A stretch of 64,000 bases of DNA from Prorocentrum cordatum (GCA_963575745.1 CAUYUJ010015757.1:221517-285516), one strand, 5' to 3'. Positions 1 to 11,849 are shown, counted from the first letter of the stretch. Numbers and translations: made by a program. Notes: generated by a model from the letters alone, not told the origin.

Positions 1-181
1 GCACGCAAAGCGCTCGCAAAACACGCCCCAGACCACCGGCATCACGCAAACATGTGGACCCCCTACGTATCTGCCATCACCCGCGCGCGACACCGCACCC
101 TCACACAAGACGCCGCTGACCAGAAACTCCTGGCCTCGCAACACTCACAGAAGGGGTCGGCGGATGTGGCGTAAGCCTGTA

Positions 182-925
182 GAGTCATTATCATCATAAT
201 CAGCAGCATCATCATCATCAACATCATTACCATCGCCATCATCCGCAGCAGCATCAGCATCAGCATCATCCTCATCATCCTCATCATCCTCATCATCCTC
301 ATCATCATCATCAGCATCGTCATGAGCATCATCAGCATCAGCATCATCTTCTTCATCAGCAGCACCATCATCATCAACAACATCATCATTAACATCAACA
401 TCATCACCATCGTCATCATCAGCAGCAGCATCATCAGCAGCAGCATCAGCATCATCCTCATCATCAGCATCATCAGCATCATCATCAACATGATCACCAT
501 CAGCATGAGCATCAGCATTAGCATCATCATAAGCAGCATCAGCATCAGCATCAGCATCAGCATCATGAGCATCACCATCATCACCATCAGCATCATCATC
601 ATCATCCTCCTCCTCATCCTCTCCATCCTCCTGCTCCTCCTCCTCCTCGTCCTCCTCCTCGGCCTCCTGCTATTCCTTGTCCTCCGGCTCGACTCCTCCT
701 CCTCCTCCTCCTCATTGTCTTTATCCTCATCCTCCTCCGTTCCTCCTCATCATCAACCTCAGCATCGCCATCATCGTCATCATCATCAGCATCATCAACA
801 TCGTCGTCATCAGCATCAGCATCAGCATCAGCATCATCATCATCATCATCAGAAGCATCATCATCAGCAGCATCAGCATCATCATCATCAGCATCATCAT
901 CACCATCATCATTCTCATCTCCATG
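182..925. repeat. Imperfect ATC/CAG trinucleotide tract with CTC core
   Basis: The + strand is a run of ATC and CAG triplets with a CTC-rich block around 600-715. Any frame stays open (poly-Ile/Ser/His/Met), so the overlapping long ORFs on both strands are composition artefacts. A short GAG tract follows at about 949-985. Confidence 0.95.
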
Positions 926-1043
926 TGTTTCGAACTCGGGCCCGCCACGAGGAGGAGGAGGAGGAGAAGGCGGAGGAGGAGGAAGAGGCCGCCACTAGAC
1001 ATCAACTCGTGCGTTGCCACCGACGATCTACGTAATCCGATTG

Positions 1044-1160
1044 TCGACGGCGCGCCGAAGGGGGGAATCACAAGGGGGCAGATTTTCCTCAAAGGCGGCG
1101 GGGCTACTCAGAAGCCCTCCGGCATTCTGAGAAGCCATCCGCGTCTTCAGAGGAGAATGT
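1044..1160. mobile_element. F7 fold-back element, left-end fragment
   Basis: It starts TCGACGGCGCGCCGAAGGGG and continues into the F7 body (paired 'cagaagccctccgg...ctgagaagcc' segments) shared with 16572, 36872 and 44748. The right TIR is not found here, so this is a truncated copy. Confidence 0.55.
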
Positions 1161-1575
1161 CACGCACGCTGCCACGCCACTGCTGAGCAAGACTGGAATG
1201 GGCGGGCGCCCCCTCGAGAGCCTGCCAGGGCTCCAGGACGACGGCCGTGCACACTCCTGGAAGTACGTAAGGTAGGCTCGCGCGGCGTCGGCGCACGCAA
1301 AAGGCTTTTGACATTGCGTCGATCGTTCCACCTTGAATCGATCACGGCCCGGATGGTTCGAGGTCGAATTCCGTCGGGTCCAACGGCGTCACCGTGTCCT
1401 TCGGTGCTTCCGCGTCGCAGGACTCATTCTCGAACGCCTTCGCCGGCGCCGACGCGCGCGCCATTGCCGCACGAACCCACCGTAACAACACCCAGTGAAG
1501 CGCCCTCTCCTCCCCTTCCCCCTCCGTCCTGCCTGGTCCTCCTCCCTCCCTCTGCGCCCTGCCCCCTCCTGCAGG
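1161..1575. other. GC-rich stretch, nothing recognised
   Basis: Single-copy looking GC-rich DNA. Short overlapping ORFs on both strands show no recognisable motif. Confidence 0.5.
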
Positions 1576-1744
1576 GGCGTCCAAGGAGAGGGGCGTCCAA
1601 GAGGGGGGGTCCCAGATCGTGGCCAGAGGCATGTGCGCGGCCGAGGCGGGGCCAGGAACCGCCTTGAGAGAGAAGAAGAGGGGAGAGTGAAATCCGGGAG
1701 GTATCATGGCCTGGGCCGTGATGTTCCCCCTCCCCCCCCTTCAG
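1576..1744 (+). mobile_element. F5 dispersed element, copy 1
   Basis: A ~170-bp unit starting GGCGTCCAAGGAG, passing through GGCCAGAGGCATGTGCGCGG and an AGAGAAGAAGAGGGG segment, and ending in a C-run. It aligns by eye along its length with 27199-27372 and 35193-35387. No ORF is shared between copies. The copy at 35.2 kb looks like an insertion inside an F4 element, which suggests F5 is or was mobile. Confidence 0.7.
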
Positions 1745-2105
1745 TTGGGAAGGGCCAAACGTACAACCAGGACGCAGCGGCCGCGGTCTCGGCCACAGTG
1801 GGAGCCCAGGCGCAGCCGTCGGGCGGCCCCAGGATGGGGCCCCGAGGCGCCCCTCTCCAGGGCGCGTCGCTTCCGGGGCACGCTCGGCCTCCCCTGACAT
1901 AGCCGTCCCCTCTCCTGGCCGCCCCGCCCCGTCCCTGCCTCCCGACCCTCCGCATCGCCCTCCGCCCACGGACGGCGCGCTCCGCTCCAGACGAAGAGGG
2001 CGCTGCTGCGCTGCTGCGCTGCGCGCGCGGGCGCCACGCGGGAGGGCGGGAGGCGGCCTCCAGGCCGCCGTCCACGCCCACGCACCTGGCCGGCAGCTCT
2101 GAAGG

Positions 2106-2155
2106 AAAGACGAAGAGGAGGAGGAGGAGGAGGAGGAGGAGGAGGAGGAGGAGTG
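2106..2155. repeat. (GAG)n microsatellite
   Basis: Short purine-strand trinucleotide run. Confidence 0.95.
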
Positions 2156-2271
2156 CAGCCATCGTGCCGCCATAGAGGAGCCGAAGGAGGAGGAGGACGA
2201 GGAGGAGTCGGAGCCGAAGCGCGGAGCGCGATCGCGAGCCACTCCGCGCCCTCGAGGGCGCCCTCGGCGTG

Positions 2272-2385
2272 AGGTCGGGCATGTCCCTCTACAGGCGGAT
2301 TTGGGGCAACATGTCAAAAATCTTCAAGAATAGTGAAAGAAAAATTCGACAAATCGTCCCCAGACTATTTGTTGGCCTTCCTTCT
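2272..2385 (+). mobile_element. F1 MITE-like element, left part only
   Basis: Left end AGGTCGGGCATGTCCCTCTA and the internal signature CGTCCCCAGACTATTTG are present, but the mirror-image right terminus is missing. A complete F1 copy begins about 100 bp downstream. Confidence 0.7.
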
Positions 2386-2481
2386 GGCTATGTTCAATGT
2401 CATCGGACTATTCGATCGACGAAGGGGCCGAGTGGCCCCTGTCAAAAATAATCGGCACCTCCAGCGTTCTATGTAGTCGTG

Positions 2482-2639
2482 AGTCGGGCCTGTCCCCCTA
2501 CAGGGGGATTCTCTACGAAAAATCTAAAATACTCAGAAAAAACACCCCCCAAAATGCTCGAAAATACTCAAAAAGTAGTACCCAGACTACTTTTTGACTA
2601 TTTTTGAGCAGTCCTCCTCTAGAGGGACACGCCCGACTC
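2482..2639 (+). mobile_element. F1 MITE-like element, complete copy
   Basis: About 158 bp. The left terminus AGTCGGGCCTGTCCCCCTAC pairs with the right terminus, which ends GAGGGACACGCCCGACT; the TIR is about 27 bp. The interior is A-rich with no ORF and carries the family signature 'cccagactac-ttttt' before the right TIR. Two-ended copies also lie at 32783, 34742, 35561, 40141, 41835 and 48460. No transposase for the family is seen in the window. Confidence 0.85.
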
Positions 2640-2854
2640 AACCCCGGCAACGGAGGGCCGCCCTCGAGGGCCCCGCCCTCGCGGGGACGGCCCGCCGGAG
2701 GGGCTCTCTGCAGGACGGGGCCCTCCCTGCGGGGGCGGCGCCGGCCCCCCGCAAGGCCTCGCGCCCGGGACGCCCGTGGGACCCGCAGGGTCAGCGAGGA
2801 AGCCCTCGGGCAGGGAGGAGGCAGGGCGCGGAGGGGTGCGGACAGGAACGTCGA

Positions 2855-3104
2855 GGAGCGAGGAGGAGGAGGAGGAGGAGGAGGAGGAGGAGGAGGGAGG
2901 AGGGAGGAGGAGGAGGAGGAGGAGGAGGAGGAGGAGGAGGAGGAGGAGGAGGAGCGAGGAGAGGAGGAGAGGAGGAGGAGCGAGGAGGAGGAGGGAGGAG
3001 GAGGAGGAGCGAGGAGGAGGAGGAGCGAGGAGGAGGAGGAGCGAGGAGAGGAGGAGGAGGTAGGACGCGCAGGGATGCGGACGAGAACATCGAGAAGGGA
3101 GGGA

Positions 3105-3148
<44 letters not shown>

Positions 3149-3170
3149 GAGGAGGAGGAGGCAGGACGCG
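2855..3170. repeat. (GGA)n then (GAC)n microsatellites
   Basis: GGA/GAG runs to about 3060 broken by CGAG units, then a pure GAC run at 3107-3147 and a short GAG run. Long Glu/Gly/Arg/Asp frames here are artefacts. Confidence 0.95.
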
Positions 3171-3270
3171 GAGGGATGTGGACGAGAACGCCCCCCCTAA
3201 TGTCCACCTCAAACGTCCTCGTCCTCTTGCTCCCTCCTCCCCTGTCCGTTTTCCTCCTCCCTCACTTGAC

Positions 3271-3384
3271 ACATACAAATAAATCTTCGGAACTCCCCGT
3301 GGATTTCTTGGATCGGCGCTGGAGGAAGGGGGGTCCAGAGCCGATCCGAAACATCCGCGCAGAGCTCCGAAAGTTTATGTCATG
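3271..3384. mobile_element. F2 fold-back element, copy 1
   Basis: Two arms of about 50 bp mirror each other. The left arm holds GTGGATTTCTTGGATCGGCG and the right arm holds GCCGATCCGAAACATCCGCG, separated by a short purine loop. The arm sequence recurs at 38896-39060. It is non-coding. Confidence 0.75.
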
Positions 3385-3499
3385 TAGCTATTATTCCTCG
3401 ACCCCCTCCGCCCCCCTCCCTCATAAGCCCTCCTAGTTCCACCTCGGTCGGACAATCGGGTGCCAAGGGAACTAAGTGTACAAGCCCAGGTCAACTACG

Positions 3500-3872
3500 T
3501 CCGAAAGCAGAGGCAGATTCTTCCAGAGCGAGACGCTGGGCTCGCAAGGTCTACAAGGTGGCCAAGGCGGGCCTGAAACCGGCTGTGACGTACGGCTTCC
3601 GCGCCTTGGGCTCGAAGCCCGAGGAGGTGCAAGCGCTACGGGCCGCTCCCAAGGATGGAATCCCAGGCGGCCGTGGTCCACGAGTCTGCACGCGGCGACC
3701 TTCGGCAGGGATCCATGGCCGGAAAGCGATGCCGCCCCGCTGGGAGCTTGGGCCGAGCAAGTGCGGCTATGACGCGACGCTGGAGAGCAGCCTGGCGGTG
3801 ACCTGGCCCCTCCAGCGGGTGCGGCCCATGAGCGAGGCCTGGTGGAGCAAGCTCGCAAGGACGGCGTCGACA
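3500..3872 (+). pseudogene. LINE reverse transcriptase 3' remnant, frameshifted
   Basis: One + frame reads AKAGLKPAVTYGFRALGSKP from about 3558, like the segment after the RT domain in LINEs of this class. A second frame then reads SLHAATFGRDPWPESDAAPL ending AWAEQVRL, followed in a third frame by a Trp-containing segment near 3830. The three pieces make sense only if joined by frameshifts, so this is a decayed C-terminal fragment. The RT catalytic core is absent. The assignment rests on remembered family pattern, not on a search. Confidence 0.45.
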
Positions 3873-4230
3873 TGCACACATGTTTACGAAAACAAACAGC
3901 AAGGGCTGATCGAGAAATCTACACTGCCCCTCAGGAGAGCTGTCCCAATCGCGCGATGCACGAACAAACGAGCACGACGAGCACACACGCACTGCGAGTC
4001 GTAGAAACACGATTGGAAAAAAAAGGCAGTCTAGCTCCGCAGTTGCAGCTAGGACCAGGCAGCGCGACCAACAAAGTATCACCAAGCCTCCGAGGAAGAG
4101 GGAAGAGACAGAGAGGGAGACAAGAAAGGGACACAAAAGAGATATTCGCGCGAGCGTACGCTCACTGGGCCTTGCCGGCCGCACTCAAAAAATGTCCCTC
4201 ACAGGCAGAAGCAGCGTCGATGTGCAGATT
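3873..4230. other. No feature recognised
   Basis: Mixed-composition DNA between the LINE remnant and the 12-bp minisatellite. The overlapping ORFs lack motifs. Confidence 0.5.
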
Positions 4231-4234
4231 GCCA

Positions 4235-4680
4235 CGGCACACGTCAGGGTACGAGCCAAAGGACGCGCCAGGCGATGTACCAAGGGACGTGACATGGGAC
4301 CCGCCGCGGGACGCACCGCGCCATGCGCCAGGGGACGCGCCAGGGGACGCGCCAGGGGACGCGCCAGGGGACGTGCCAGGCGGCGTGTCGCGCGACGAGC
4401 CACGGGACGTGCTGTGGGACGCGTCGGGGAACGTGCCAGGAAAAGCTCCAGGGGACCAGCAAGTCGAGCCTTCTGTTCCTCGTCTCGTTCCCTCTCGAAG
4501 TCCCCCACTTGCTCCCGTAGCAGCGCGAACCTCTTCTGAGCACCAGTACGTGCCGGAAGGGACGTGCTAGGGACGCGCCAGGGGACGCACCGCAGAACCA
4601 GGGGACGCGCCTGGGGACGTGCCAGGAAATGTGCAAAGGGCCGCGCCGGAGCACGTGCCACGGAACGTGCTAAGAGCACG
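4235..4680. repeat. 12-bp minisatellite (GGGACGCGCCAG)
   Basis: The core at about 4325-4385 has near-perfect GGGACGCGCCAG units; degenerate units extend on both sides. Because 12 is a multiple of three, all frames give 4-residue repeats (RDAPGDAPG on +, RVPWRVPW on -). These are not evidence for a protein. Confidence 0.85.
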
Positions 4681-4780
4681 AGCACGTCCAAGCTCTGGAA
4701 GCCTCGCGCCCGGCCCCCAAAGCAGCCCCCCTTTTATCGCCCTCCCCTGGGAGGGCTGATGGCCCCCCGCGATCCCTCTC

Positions 4781-5125
4781 TCAAATTGCACTGGGTCCAC
4801 GAGCCCCTGCAGACTGCACAGTGGACCCGCGCTCCCAGGCCACGATCCCCGATACATGATGTTGGATCCGCGCTCGAAGGGCCACGATCCCTGAGACTTC
4901 ACATTGGATCCGTGCTCGCAGGGCCAGGATACGCTGTAGGTGATGCCCCTGAGACGTACGTACTCCCGATGCCACGATCCCTTGTGAATTACGTCAGGTC
5001 CGCGCTCGCAGGGCCACGACCCCTGATTGAATTACATTGGAGCCGCGGCTCGCATGGCCACAATATCTGATAAATTAGGCTGGCTCCGCGCTTCCCTTGC
5101 AGATTGCACTGAATCCGCGCTCCGA
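4781..5125. repeat. Degenerate ~50-60-bp tandem repeat
   Basis: Recurrent module GCGCTCGCAGGGCCACGAYC with a variable spacer, at least six times. Related units occur at 5500-5815. Confidence 0.6.
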
Positions 5126-5499
5126 TTGGCCTCCTGAGAGCTTCGCACCCTGTCTGTTGTCGGGGATTCCACGCGGGGGGCGCACCATCATCGAGCGGGC
5201 ACACTCAATAGATTACCATATATGCTTCCTGTAAGCAAAATCTAAGCCTCTGGACACAGCGTTTTGTTCAGAAGTCCACGCAAAAGCCTCCCGACCTCCT
5301 TGTTACGAAAGACAGCGGCAGAGCCGATGTGGGGGGCTCACTTTCCTGGCACGCCCTGGACGCAGTTTGCAGGAACAAATTGACCCGCCCCCTTCTACCG
5401 AGCGAAAATCCGCCCGGTCTCCTCGCACATGACACCGGGGGGCAAAGTTTACACACTAGGAAAGAAGGCCGAGCCGACGCTCCTTCCGAGAAAGAACTC
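5126..5499. other. No feature recognised
   Basis: Unique-looking sequence between the two blocks of the degenerate repeat. Confidence 0.5.
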
Positions 5500-5815
5500 T
5501 AGAACCGCGCCTTCGAGGCCACAATTCCTCGTAGAAAACGTGGGTTCGCGCCTTCGAGGCCACGATCCCTTGCGGCAGAACTATGAATCCGCGGCTTCCA
5601 GGCCACGATCCATCGTAGCAAAAAACATGGGTCTGAGCCACGAAGCCCAAAGAAGAACCACGCCCTGCGCGCTGGTTCTTTACGGGGGATCTGAGGCCTT
5701 CGAGGAGGCCACGATATCCCCTATAAAGAACCAGAGCCCTGCGCCTTCGGGACCTGCGCACTCCAGACCACGGTCCCGAGTGAAGAAACCATGGATCCGC
5801 GCTCCGAGCACGCCA
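5500..5815. repeat. Degenerate tandem repeat, second block
   Basis: Units such as GCGCCTTCGAGGCCACGATC repeat at about 50-70-bp spacing, related to 4781-5125. An inner inverted pair (GAAGAACCACGCCCTGCGCG near 5650; TAAAGAACCAGAGCCCTGCG near 5735) could form a hairpin. Confidence 0.55.
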
Positions 5816-6142
5816 GCCACCCAGCAAGCCTGCTAACCAACCCCTCAACCCTTCAGCGATTGAACCAGCCGTCCAGCTTGCCGTTCGCCAATCCACACAG
5901 CCAGCAAACCAGTCAGGTGGCCAGCCTGCCAACCAATCCGCCCATCAACCGACCAGCCAAATCGACCCAGCACTGCAGGCAGTCACTGGAGAGGGGCCGG
6001 CGTCAGAGGGAGAAACCCTGCGGATAGATTCCCCCTCCTTGCCCTTTTCACCCCTCCCCCTCCTCCTCCACCGCACTCTCAACACCTCACTCACCACCCA
6101 CCACTCCGTCGCCCCTCTCCCATACTGCATCAGTCATCTTCT

Positions 6143-6312
6143 TCCCCCTCCTCCTCCTCCTCCTCCTCCTCCTCCTCCTCCTCCTCCTCCTCCTCCTCCT
6201 CCTCCTCCTCCTCCTCCTCCTCCTCCTCCTCCTCCTCCTCCTCCTCCTCCTCCTCCTCCTCCTCCTCCTCCTCCTCCTCGCTCCTCCTCCTCCTCCTCCT
6301 CCTCGCTCCTCC
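6143..6312. repeat. (CTC)n microsatellite, about 165 bp
   Basis: Nearly pure CTC with two CTCG interruptions near the right end. It forms the left edge of the composite repeat that follows. Confidence 0.98.
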
Positions 6313-7760
6313 ATCCATTCTCCTTACGGATAACTCCTCGCTGTTGCACCCCAGGCGTTTCGGTCGGACGGGCTTGGCGTTTCGCCTGCGACTTCCTCGC
6401 CACTTCTGATCCTCAAGCTTGGAATTCGCAACAGCTTCATGGATGGGCGTGGGTCGTTGTTACAATGTGGCCCTCGGCTTGGCGCAGCGCGCATTCGCCC
6501 GATGCGGTTGCAAAAGGTTCGCGGAAGGAGCGCGGATGGTTTTCAACATGTGGCTCTCGCCTTGGCGCCGCGAGCCTCCTGAGCACAGTTTGCGACACTT
6601 TCACAGATAGACGGGTGTCGTCGTCCAACTGCGGCTCTCACCTTGGCGCCTTCTGGCGTTCGTCTTCAAGTCTGCGGCAGCTTCGCGAAAGGACGGGGGT
6701 CGCTTTCAACATGTGGTTCTGTCAGCCCAGCACCGCGCATGGTCGCCCTACGAGTTCACAGCAGCCTCGCGGCGTGACGGGGATCCTTCTCAGAACGTGG
6801 CGCTCGCCTCAGCGCCGCGCGCCCTCGCTGCAGCAGTCCACAGCAGCGTCACGGACGGACGGCGGCTCCTTGTCAAAATGTGGTTCTGGCGCCACGCCCG
6901 TTCGTTTTCAAAGTGTTCAACAGAATCGTACAGGCCTCGGAAAAAAATAGCGAACACTCATGCCACATTCATCTGTGAACGCCTCCCCCTCCCCCCAATG
7001 TTCAAAGTTGGCGGTGGGTCTGATGAGTTGCACCTCGACCGAAGTCTCCCCCCCGCGTGCCAATTTTGAGTTTGGGGGGCAGGGGGGGTGTTCACTAATT
7101 GTTTACCTCTACCGTAGTGTCCAGGCGGGTGGTTTTCAGAATGTTGTCCGCGCCGCAGCGCCGCGGTTCGTCTTTGGGATGCTGCAGCAGCTTCACGGAC
7201 GGAGGGGGAGATCGTGTGTTGCAAGAGGGGCTCTCGTCTCGGCGCCGCGCACATGTGTGCAAAGTGTGCAATGAGCGTCACTACTGGAAGGCGGCTCGGT
7301 CGCAAAACGTGATTATCGCCTGAGCGCCGCGCACAGTCGCCCCAAAGCTTACAACATGCTCACGGGGACAGGGGGGTTCTTCCCAGAGTGTGGATATCGC
7401 TTCCAAGAGCTGCACAGCACATTCGCCATAAAAAGCTCGCACAACCGTGCCTGATGGAAGGAGGTCCATGTTCAAAAAAGCGCGCTCGCTCGCCTCAGAG
7501 TGTTTAACCCGACGTGTCTCAGGATGTGGGACTGCCTTTTTTCCAAATGGAATTCTCGCCTGACACGTCGCTGAGTTTAATGCCCCGAAACTTCAACTCA
7601 CGGATCCATGGCGGATCTCTTTCAAAACGGAACTGCCGCTTGAGCCTTCCCCGAGGTTCATGGCCGCAAGGGTAAACTCGGGCAACAGTAGCACGGATGG
7701 AGGGGGCGGTGCTTCTTCGAAAAGGGGATACGGCTGGACACCTCGTTTGTACGATCATTG
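6313..7760 (+). repeat. Composite repeat: leader plus diverged 82-bp array (locus 1)
   Basis: Leader 6313-6425 (ACGGATAACTCCTCGCTGTT ... GACTTCCTCGCCA ... AAGCTTGGAA) matches leaders at 13916 and 45425. It is followed by many diverged units built on TTTTCAAAATGTGGCTCTCG and GCGCCGCGCACATTCG. This is the longest and most eroded array of the family; the conserved trailer seen at loci 2-4 was not found. Confidence 0.7.
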
Positions 7761-8360
7761 TGTTTTCCTCGTTCCTGACTACGCGCCAGATCTGTCTTTT
7801 GCCCATGAAACGCCGCTCCCCTCATGCGCTACCACGTCTCAAGCGAAAGGACGCGCACTGCCACTGCGCACCGTCCCCCCCCGCGACACTGCAGAGCAAG
7901 CCCCACGCCCGCGGCCCTACGGGCAGCGCGCCGACGAGGAGGCGAGCAGCAGGAGGGAGGAGAGCAGCGGAGGACGCGGGCCAGGAAGGGAGACCAGCGC
8001 GCTGTGGGCGGGAGCCCCGTGGCCCCATCGGCCACTGATATCAAACACACAGCAGCAACCAGGAGAGGGGCACTGGAAGGGAACGAGATAGAGAGAAAGA
8101 GAGAGAGAGAGAGAAAGAACAAAAAAAAAACGCGACAGCAGGAAGAAGGCACGCTGAGAAAAAAAACTCATGCGTGCACAGACCGCAAGCCCCGAGCAAC
8201 GGCGGAGCGGGTTACCCGCACAGGAAGCCCACACGAGCCGAGCGGTTAAAGAACAATGCCGCCCACCCAGGGAGGAGGCCGAGCCAAACGGGCGAGCACG
8301 AGGTGCCGAGAACGCCAACGCACCGAAAGAAGAGCACGGAGAAGGACGAGAAGAAGAACG
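7761..8360. other. No gene recognised; purine-rich toward the right
   Basis: Contains a GA-rich stretch at about 8085-8125. No coding motif seen. Confidence 0.5.
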
Positions 8361-8364
8361 GAAA

Positions 8365-8605
8365 GAGGGAGGAGGAGGAGGAGGAGGAGGAGGAGGAGGA
8401 GGAGGAGGAGGAGGAGGAGGGAGGAGGAGGAAGGGAGGAGGGAGGAGGAGGAGGGAGGAGGAGGAGGAGGAGGAGGAGGAGGAAGGAGGAAAAAAAAGGG
8501 AGGAGGAGGAGGAGGGGGGAGGAGAAGGAGGAGGAGAAGGAGGAGGAGGAGGAGGAGGAGGAGATGGAGGAGGAGGAGGAGGAGGAGGAGCAGGAGGAGA
8601 GGCGG
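8365..8605. repeat. (GGA)n microsatellite
   Basis: Purine-strand trinucleotide tract with A-run interruptions near 8488. Confidence 0.97.
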
Positions 8606-9309
8606 GAAGATGCGAACGGCCTGGCAAATTCAACGAACAGTGTGGAGCCGAACAGGGAGGGCGCAGGGGCTGGGAAGCTCGGAGAGCAGGCCGCCCCTGA
8701 CGCCCCCGCGGCGGTGGGCGCCGCCCCGCGAGACGGGGGGCCAGCGCCAGTGAGCACACAAAAGATTGAAGCGCCACACGCAACGCAAAGCTGTAATCAA
8801 AGGAAGGGAGGAGAGGCGGAGAGAGAAGGGAGGGAGGGAGAAGTAGAGGGAAGCAGAGAGGGGGAGGGAGGGAGGAGCAGAGAGAAAGAAAAAGGGGAGG
8901 CATGGCAGCAAGACTCTATGGCCAGCGAAGCGGCGGCCGCACCGGCAGACCTCAGAGGACGAGCCCGGAGTACATGTGCGTGAAATCCGTGTGGGTGGCA
9001 ACGCCACCACCCCATAAGAAATTACCAGTCCACACATCCAAGGCAGATGCAGAATGAAAGAACCCACGATGTTCCAGTCCTTGCGAGTGGCCCGAGCACC
9101 ACCCCATAAGCATCCCAGAACAGCAGTGCATCAAGACCAGGAGACTGCGCAAACGACGGACAGGGTGACGGACTCGACGTCGGACTGGGGATCGGCGCAG
9201 GCGTCGTGCTGGCGACGCAGACGGTTCACGCATGTGAACGCGATGTCCGTGAAGCGAGTGGGTGTGGCTGTCGCCGACGGCATCGAAGGCGCGCCTCTGC
9301 TACTGGATG
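8606..9309. other. No gene recognised; small duplication
   Basis: A short module containing CACCACCCCATAAG is repeated near 9005 and 9098. GA-rich at 8800-8900. Nothing else is supported. Confidence 0.45.
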
Positions 9310-9535
9310 CACTGGTGCTGCTGTGAAGGGTGCTGCTGGTTGTGCTGGTGCTGCGACTCCGCGCCGTACTCGCCGCAGTGGGACTGCTAGTAGCGCTGTT
9401 GCTATGCGCGGCGCTGCTGGTCCCAGTTGTGGTGGCCACAGTGGCGCTGCTAGTGGCACTGGTACTGCTGCGCGTGGTACTGCTGGGCCCGGTCGTGGCT
9501 CCGACCTCGAGGGCAGGAGAACCCAGGCGAGCGTA
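9310..9535 (+). repeat. Cryptic period-3 GCTG/CTGG tract
   Basis: Degenerate CTG/GTG triplets give a Leu/Val/Ala-only frame. It resembles a mutated trinucleotide repeat and should not be called a membrane protein. Confidence 0.6.
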
Positions 9536-9771
9536 GGCCGTTGGAGGCCCTGGCAGGTGACTACGCACTAGATCAATGCAAGGCAGTTCCTTTTCAAAGT
9601 GTAGGCCAAAATGGCAGGCCCAACTGTGCTGGTCTTTTCATGGGGACGGGGGCGCTTTTTGCAATAAACAAGAAGACCAGTAGAGCCGTTCTGAACCGTT
9701 TTGAAGAGGGGACTCGGGACAGGAGGCCGTATTGCAGCATCGCTCATGCATATTGGGTTTACTCTGCTCCG

Positions 9772-9953
9772 CCTCCTCCTTCTGCTCCGCCTCCTCCTTC
9801 TCCTCCTCCTCCTCCTCCTCCTCCTCCTCTTCCTCCTCCTCCTCTTACAGCTGCAGCTCCCCTTCCAACTCTGACTCATCCTCAGCACCTCCTCCTCATC
9901 AGCATCATCATCATCATCAGCAGCAGCAGCATCATAATCATCATCAGCATCAC

Positions 9954-10031
<78 letters not shown>

Positions 10032-10058
10032 AATCGTCATCATCATCATCATCATCAT

Positions 10059-10137
<79 letters not shown>

Positions 10138-10370
10138 GTCATCATCGTCATCATCATCATCATCGTCATCATCATCGTCATCGTCATCGTCACCGTCATC
10201 ATCATCACTATCACCATCACCATCACCATCACCATCAGCAGCATCATCACCATCAACAACAACAGAACCAACAGCATCACCATCATCATCATCATCATCA
10301 TCATGGTCACCGTCATCAATATCAGCATCAGCATTACCATCATACTTCTCCCCATCATAATCCTCATATG
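9772..10370. repeat. (CTC)n to (ATC)n compound microsatellite
   Basis: CTC tract to about 9845, then almost pure ATC from about 9897 with GTC and ACC interruptions on the right side. A lone unit resembling the 82-bp composite array lies just upstream (about 9585-9640). Confidence 0.97.
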
Positions 10371-10635
10371 CCTCCTCTTCCTTCTCTCCCGACGCCTCCG
10401 CCTCCTCCTCCTCCGCCGTATTCTCCGTTTCCTCCCCTCTCTTCGCCGGTCATATTTCCTTCCCGTCATCCTCCTACCCCGGCACCCCCGACGGGAGCAC
10501 AACCCTTTCCGCCAAATCCTCCACCCTGTCGGGACCACCCTCGCCTGGCGAGGTCGCCCAGCCAGAAGAACTGCACCTCCACCTGGCGCGGGCCGCTTAG
10601 AAGGGGGAGGATGGTGACATTGCTACTTTTCCCCC

Positions 10636-10860
10636 TCCTCGTCCTCCTCCTCCTCCTCCTCCTCCTCCACTTCCTCCTCCTCCTTCTCCTCCTCCTCCTC
10701 TTGCTCCTCCTCCTCCTCCTCCTCCTTCTCATCCTCACCTTATCCGTGTCTTCCTCCTCCCCCTCCTCCCCCTCCTCCCCCTCCTCCTCCTCCTCCTCCT
10801 CCTCCTCCTCCTCCTCCTCCTCCTCCTCCTCCTCCCTCCTCCTTTTCCTTTCCCTCCTCC
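10636..10860. repeat. (CTC)n microsatellite
   Basis: CTC with CTT and CCC variants. Confidence 0.97.
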
Positions 10861-10864
10861 ATTT

Positions 10865-11840
10865 CCTCCTTTGGATTCTCAGTAGCAGTATCATCATCAT
10901 TATCATGACTATTATTGTTAACATCATGAATGGTATTAGTATTGTTGGTACTATTACCCGTCTTAGTATTATTCATGTTCGTATTGTGATCCCTCTGGTG
11001 ATTAATGTTGTCAGTGTTACTCTTCCTGCTTGTAAGTATTAGTGGGACTCGTGTTTGATTCGTCTTCTTGTGATTAAAGTTCTTGTTGTTGGCGTTATCA
11101 TTCGTATTCGTATTCCTATTGTGCGTAATATAGTTGCTAGTATTCTGATTATAAATACTATCGTTAACGAAACTACGTATATGCTGATAATTACTGGCGC
11201 TATCAATAATGTGATTCGTAGTAGTATCAGTATTAACAACCTTGGTAGTATTGTGATTACCATGTTTGTGATTGATGTTATTATTGCTCGTATGAACATC
11301 ATTAGTACGATTAGTCTTCTCATCTGTTTACTATTAGTAGAATTCGCATTATTATTGGTAGCGTAGTATCATCATTCTCAATAGTAGTACTAGTACTACT
11401 AGGTGTAGTACTGCGATTATTCGTAGTATGCTCACATCTTCTGTAATAGTAATAATAGGACTGTCATAATTTTAGTGTGTTTGAAATCATTATTGACGGC
11501 ATTAGTAGTACTAGTAGTATGGTCAATACCTGCATTACTAATCGTATGCGTATTTTCACTTGTACTGATAATTATAGTAATACGATTAATAGTAGCGACA
11601 CTATTACCATTCGTATTAGTATGCTTGTCTGTCTGGTTCGCTGTACTGTGCTTAGTGGTCTCCTTAGTTATAGCGGTCGCAGTATAAATGTTGTTAGTGC
11701 TGTTCTGATTCCAAACAATTACCAGTACTCGTAGCATCGGTCCCCGTATCATTAATAATATTTATCTGGTAATCATTACTGGTTTGAAACAATTGCCATA
11801 GTTACTGCTATTACGAGTAGTTTTCTGAATGTTGTTAGCC
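10865..11840 (+). repeat. AT-rich cryptic period-3 island
   Basis: Visibly AT-rich against GC-rich surroundings. Triplets of the RTT/ATT/GTA/TAG type alternate without exact repetition, so one frame reads almost only Ile/Val/Leu/Ser/Asn. Best read as an eroded ATT/AGT trinucleotide expansion. It runs into the second composite repeat. Confidence 0.6.
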
Positions 11841-11849
11841 TGATGGCTC

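Noticed and set aside
9598-9625. Possible relict dinoflagellate spliced leader
   Set aside because: Only the self-complementary GCCATTTTGGC core matches; the flanking bases of the spliced leader do not.
11055-11366. Very hydrophobic 103-codon frame resembling a membrane protein
   Set aside because: Arises from cryptic period-3 AT-rich DNA. The antisense frame is equally hydrophobic, and there is no charge pattern or loop structure.
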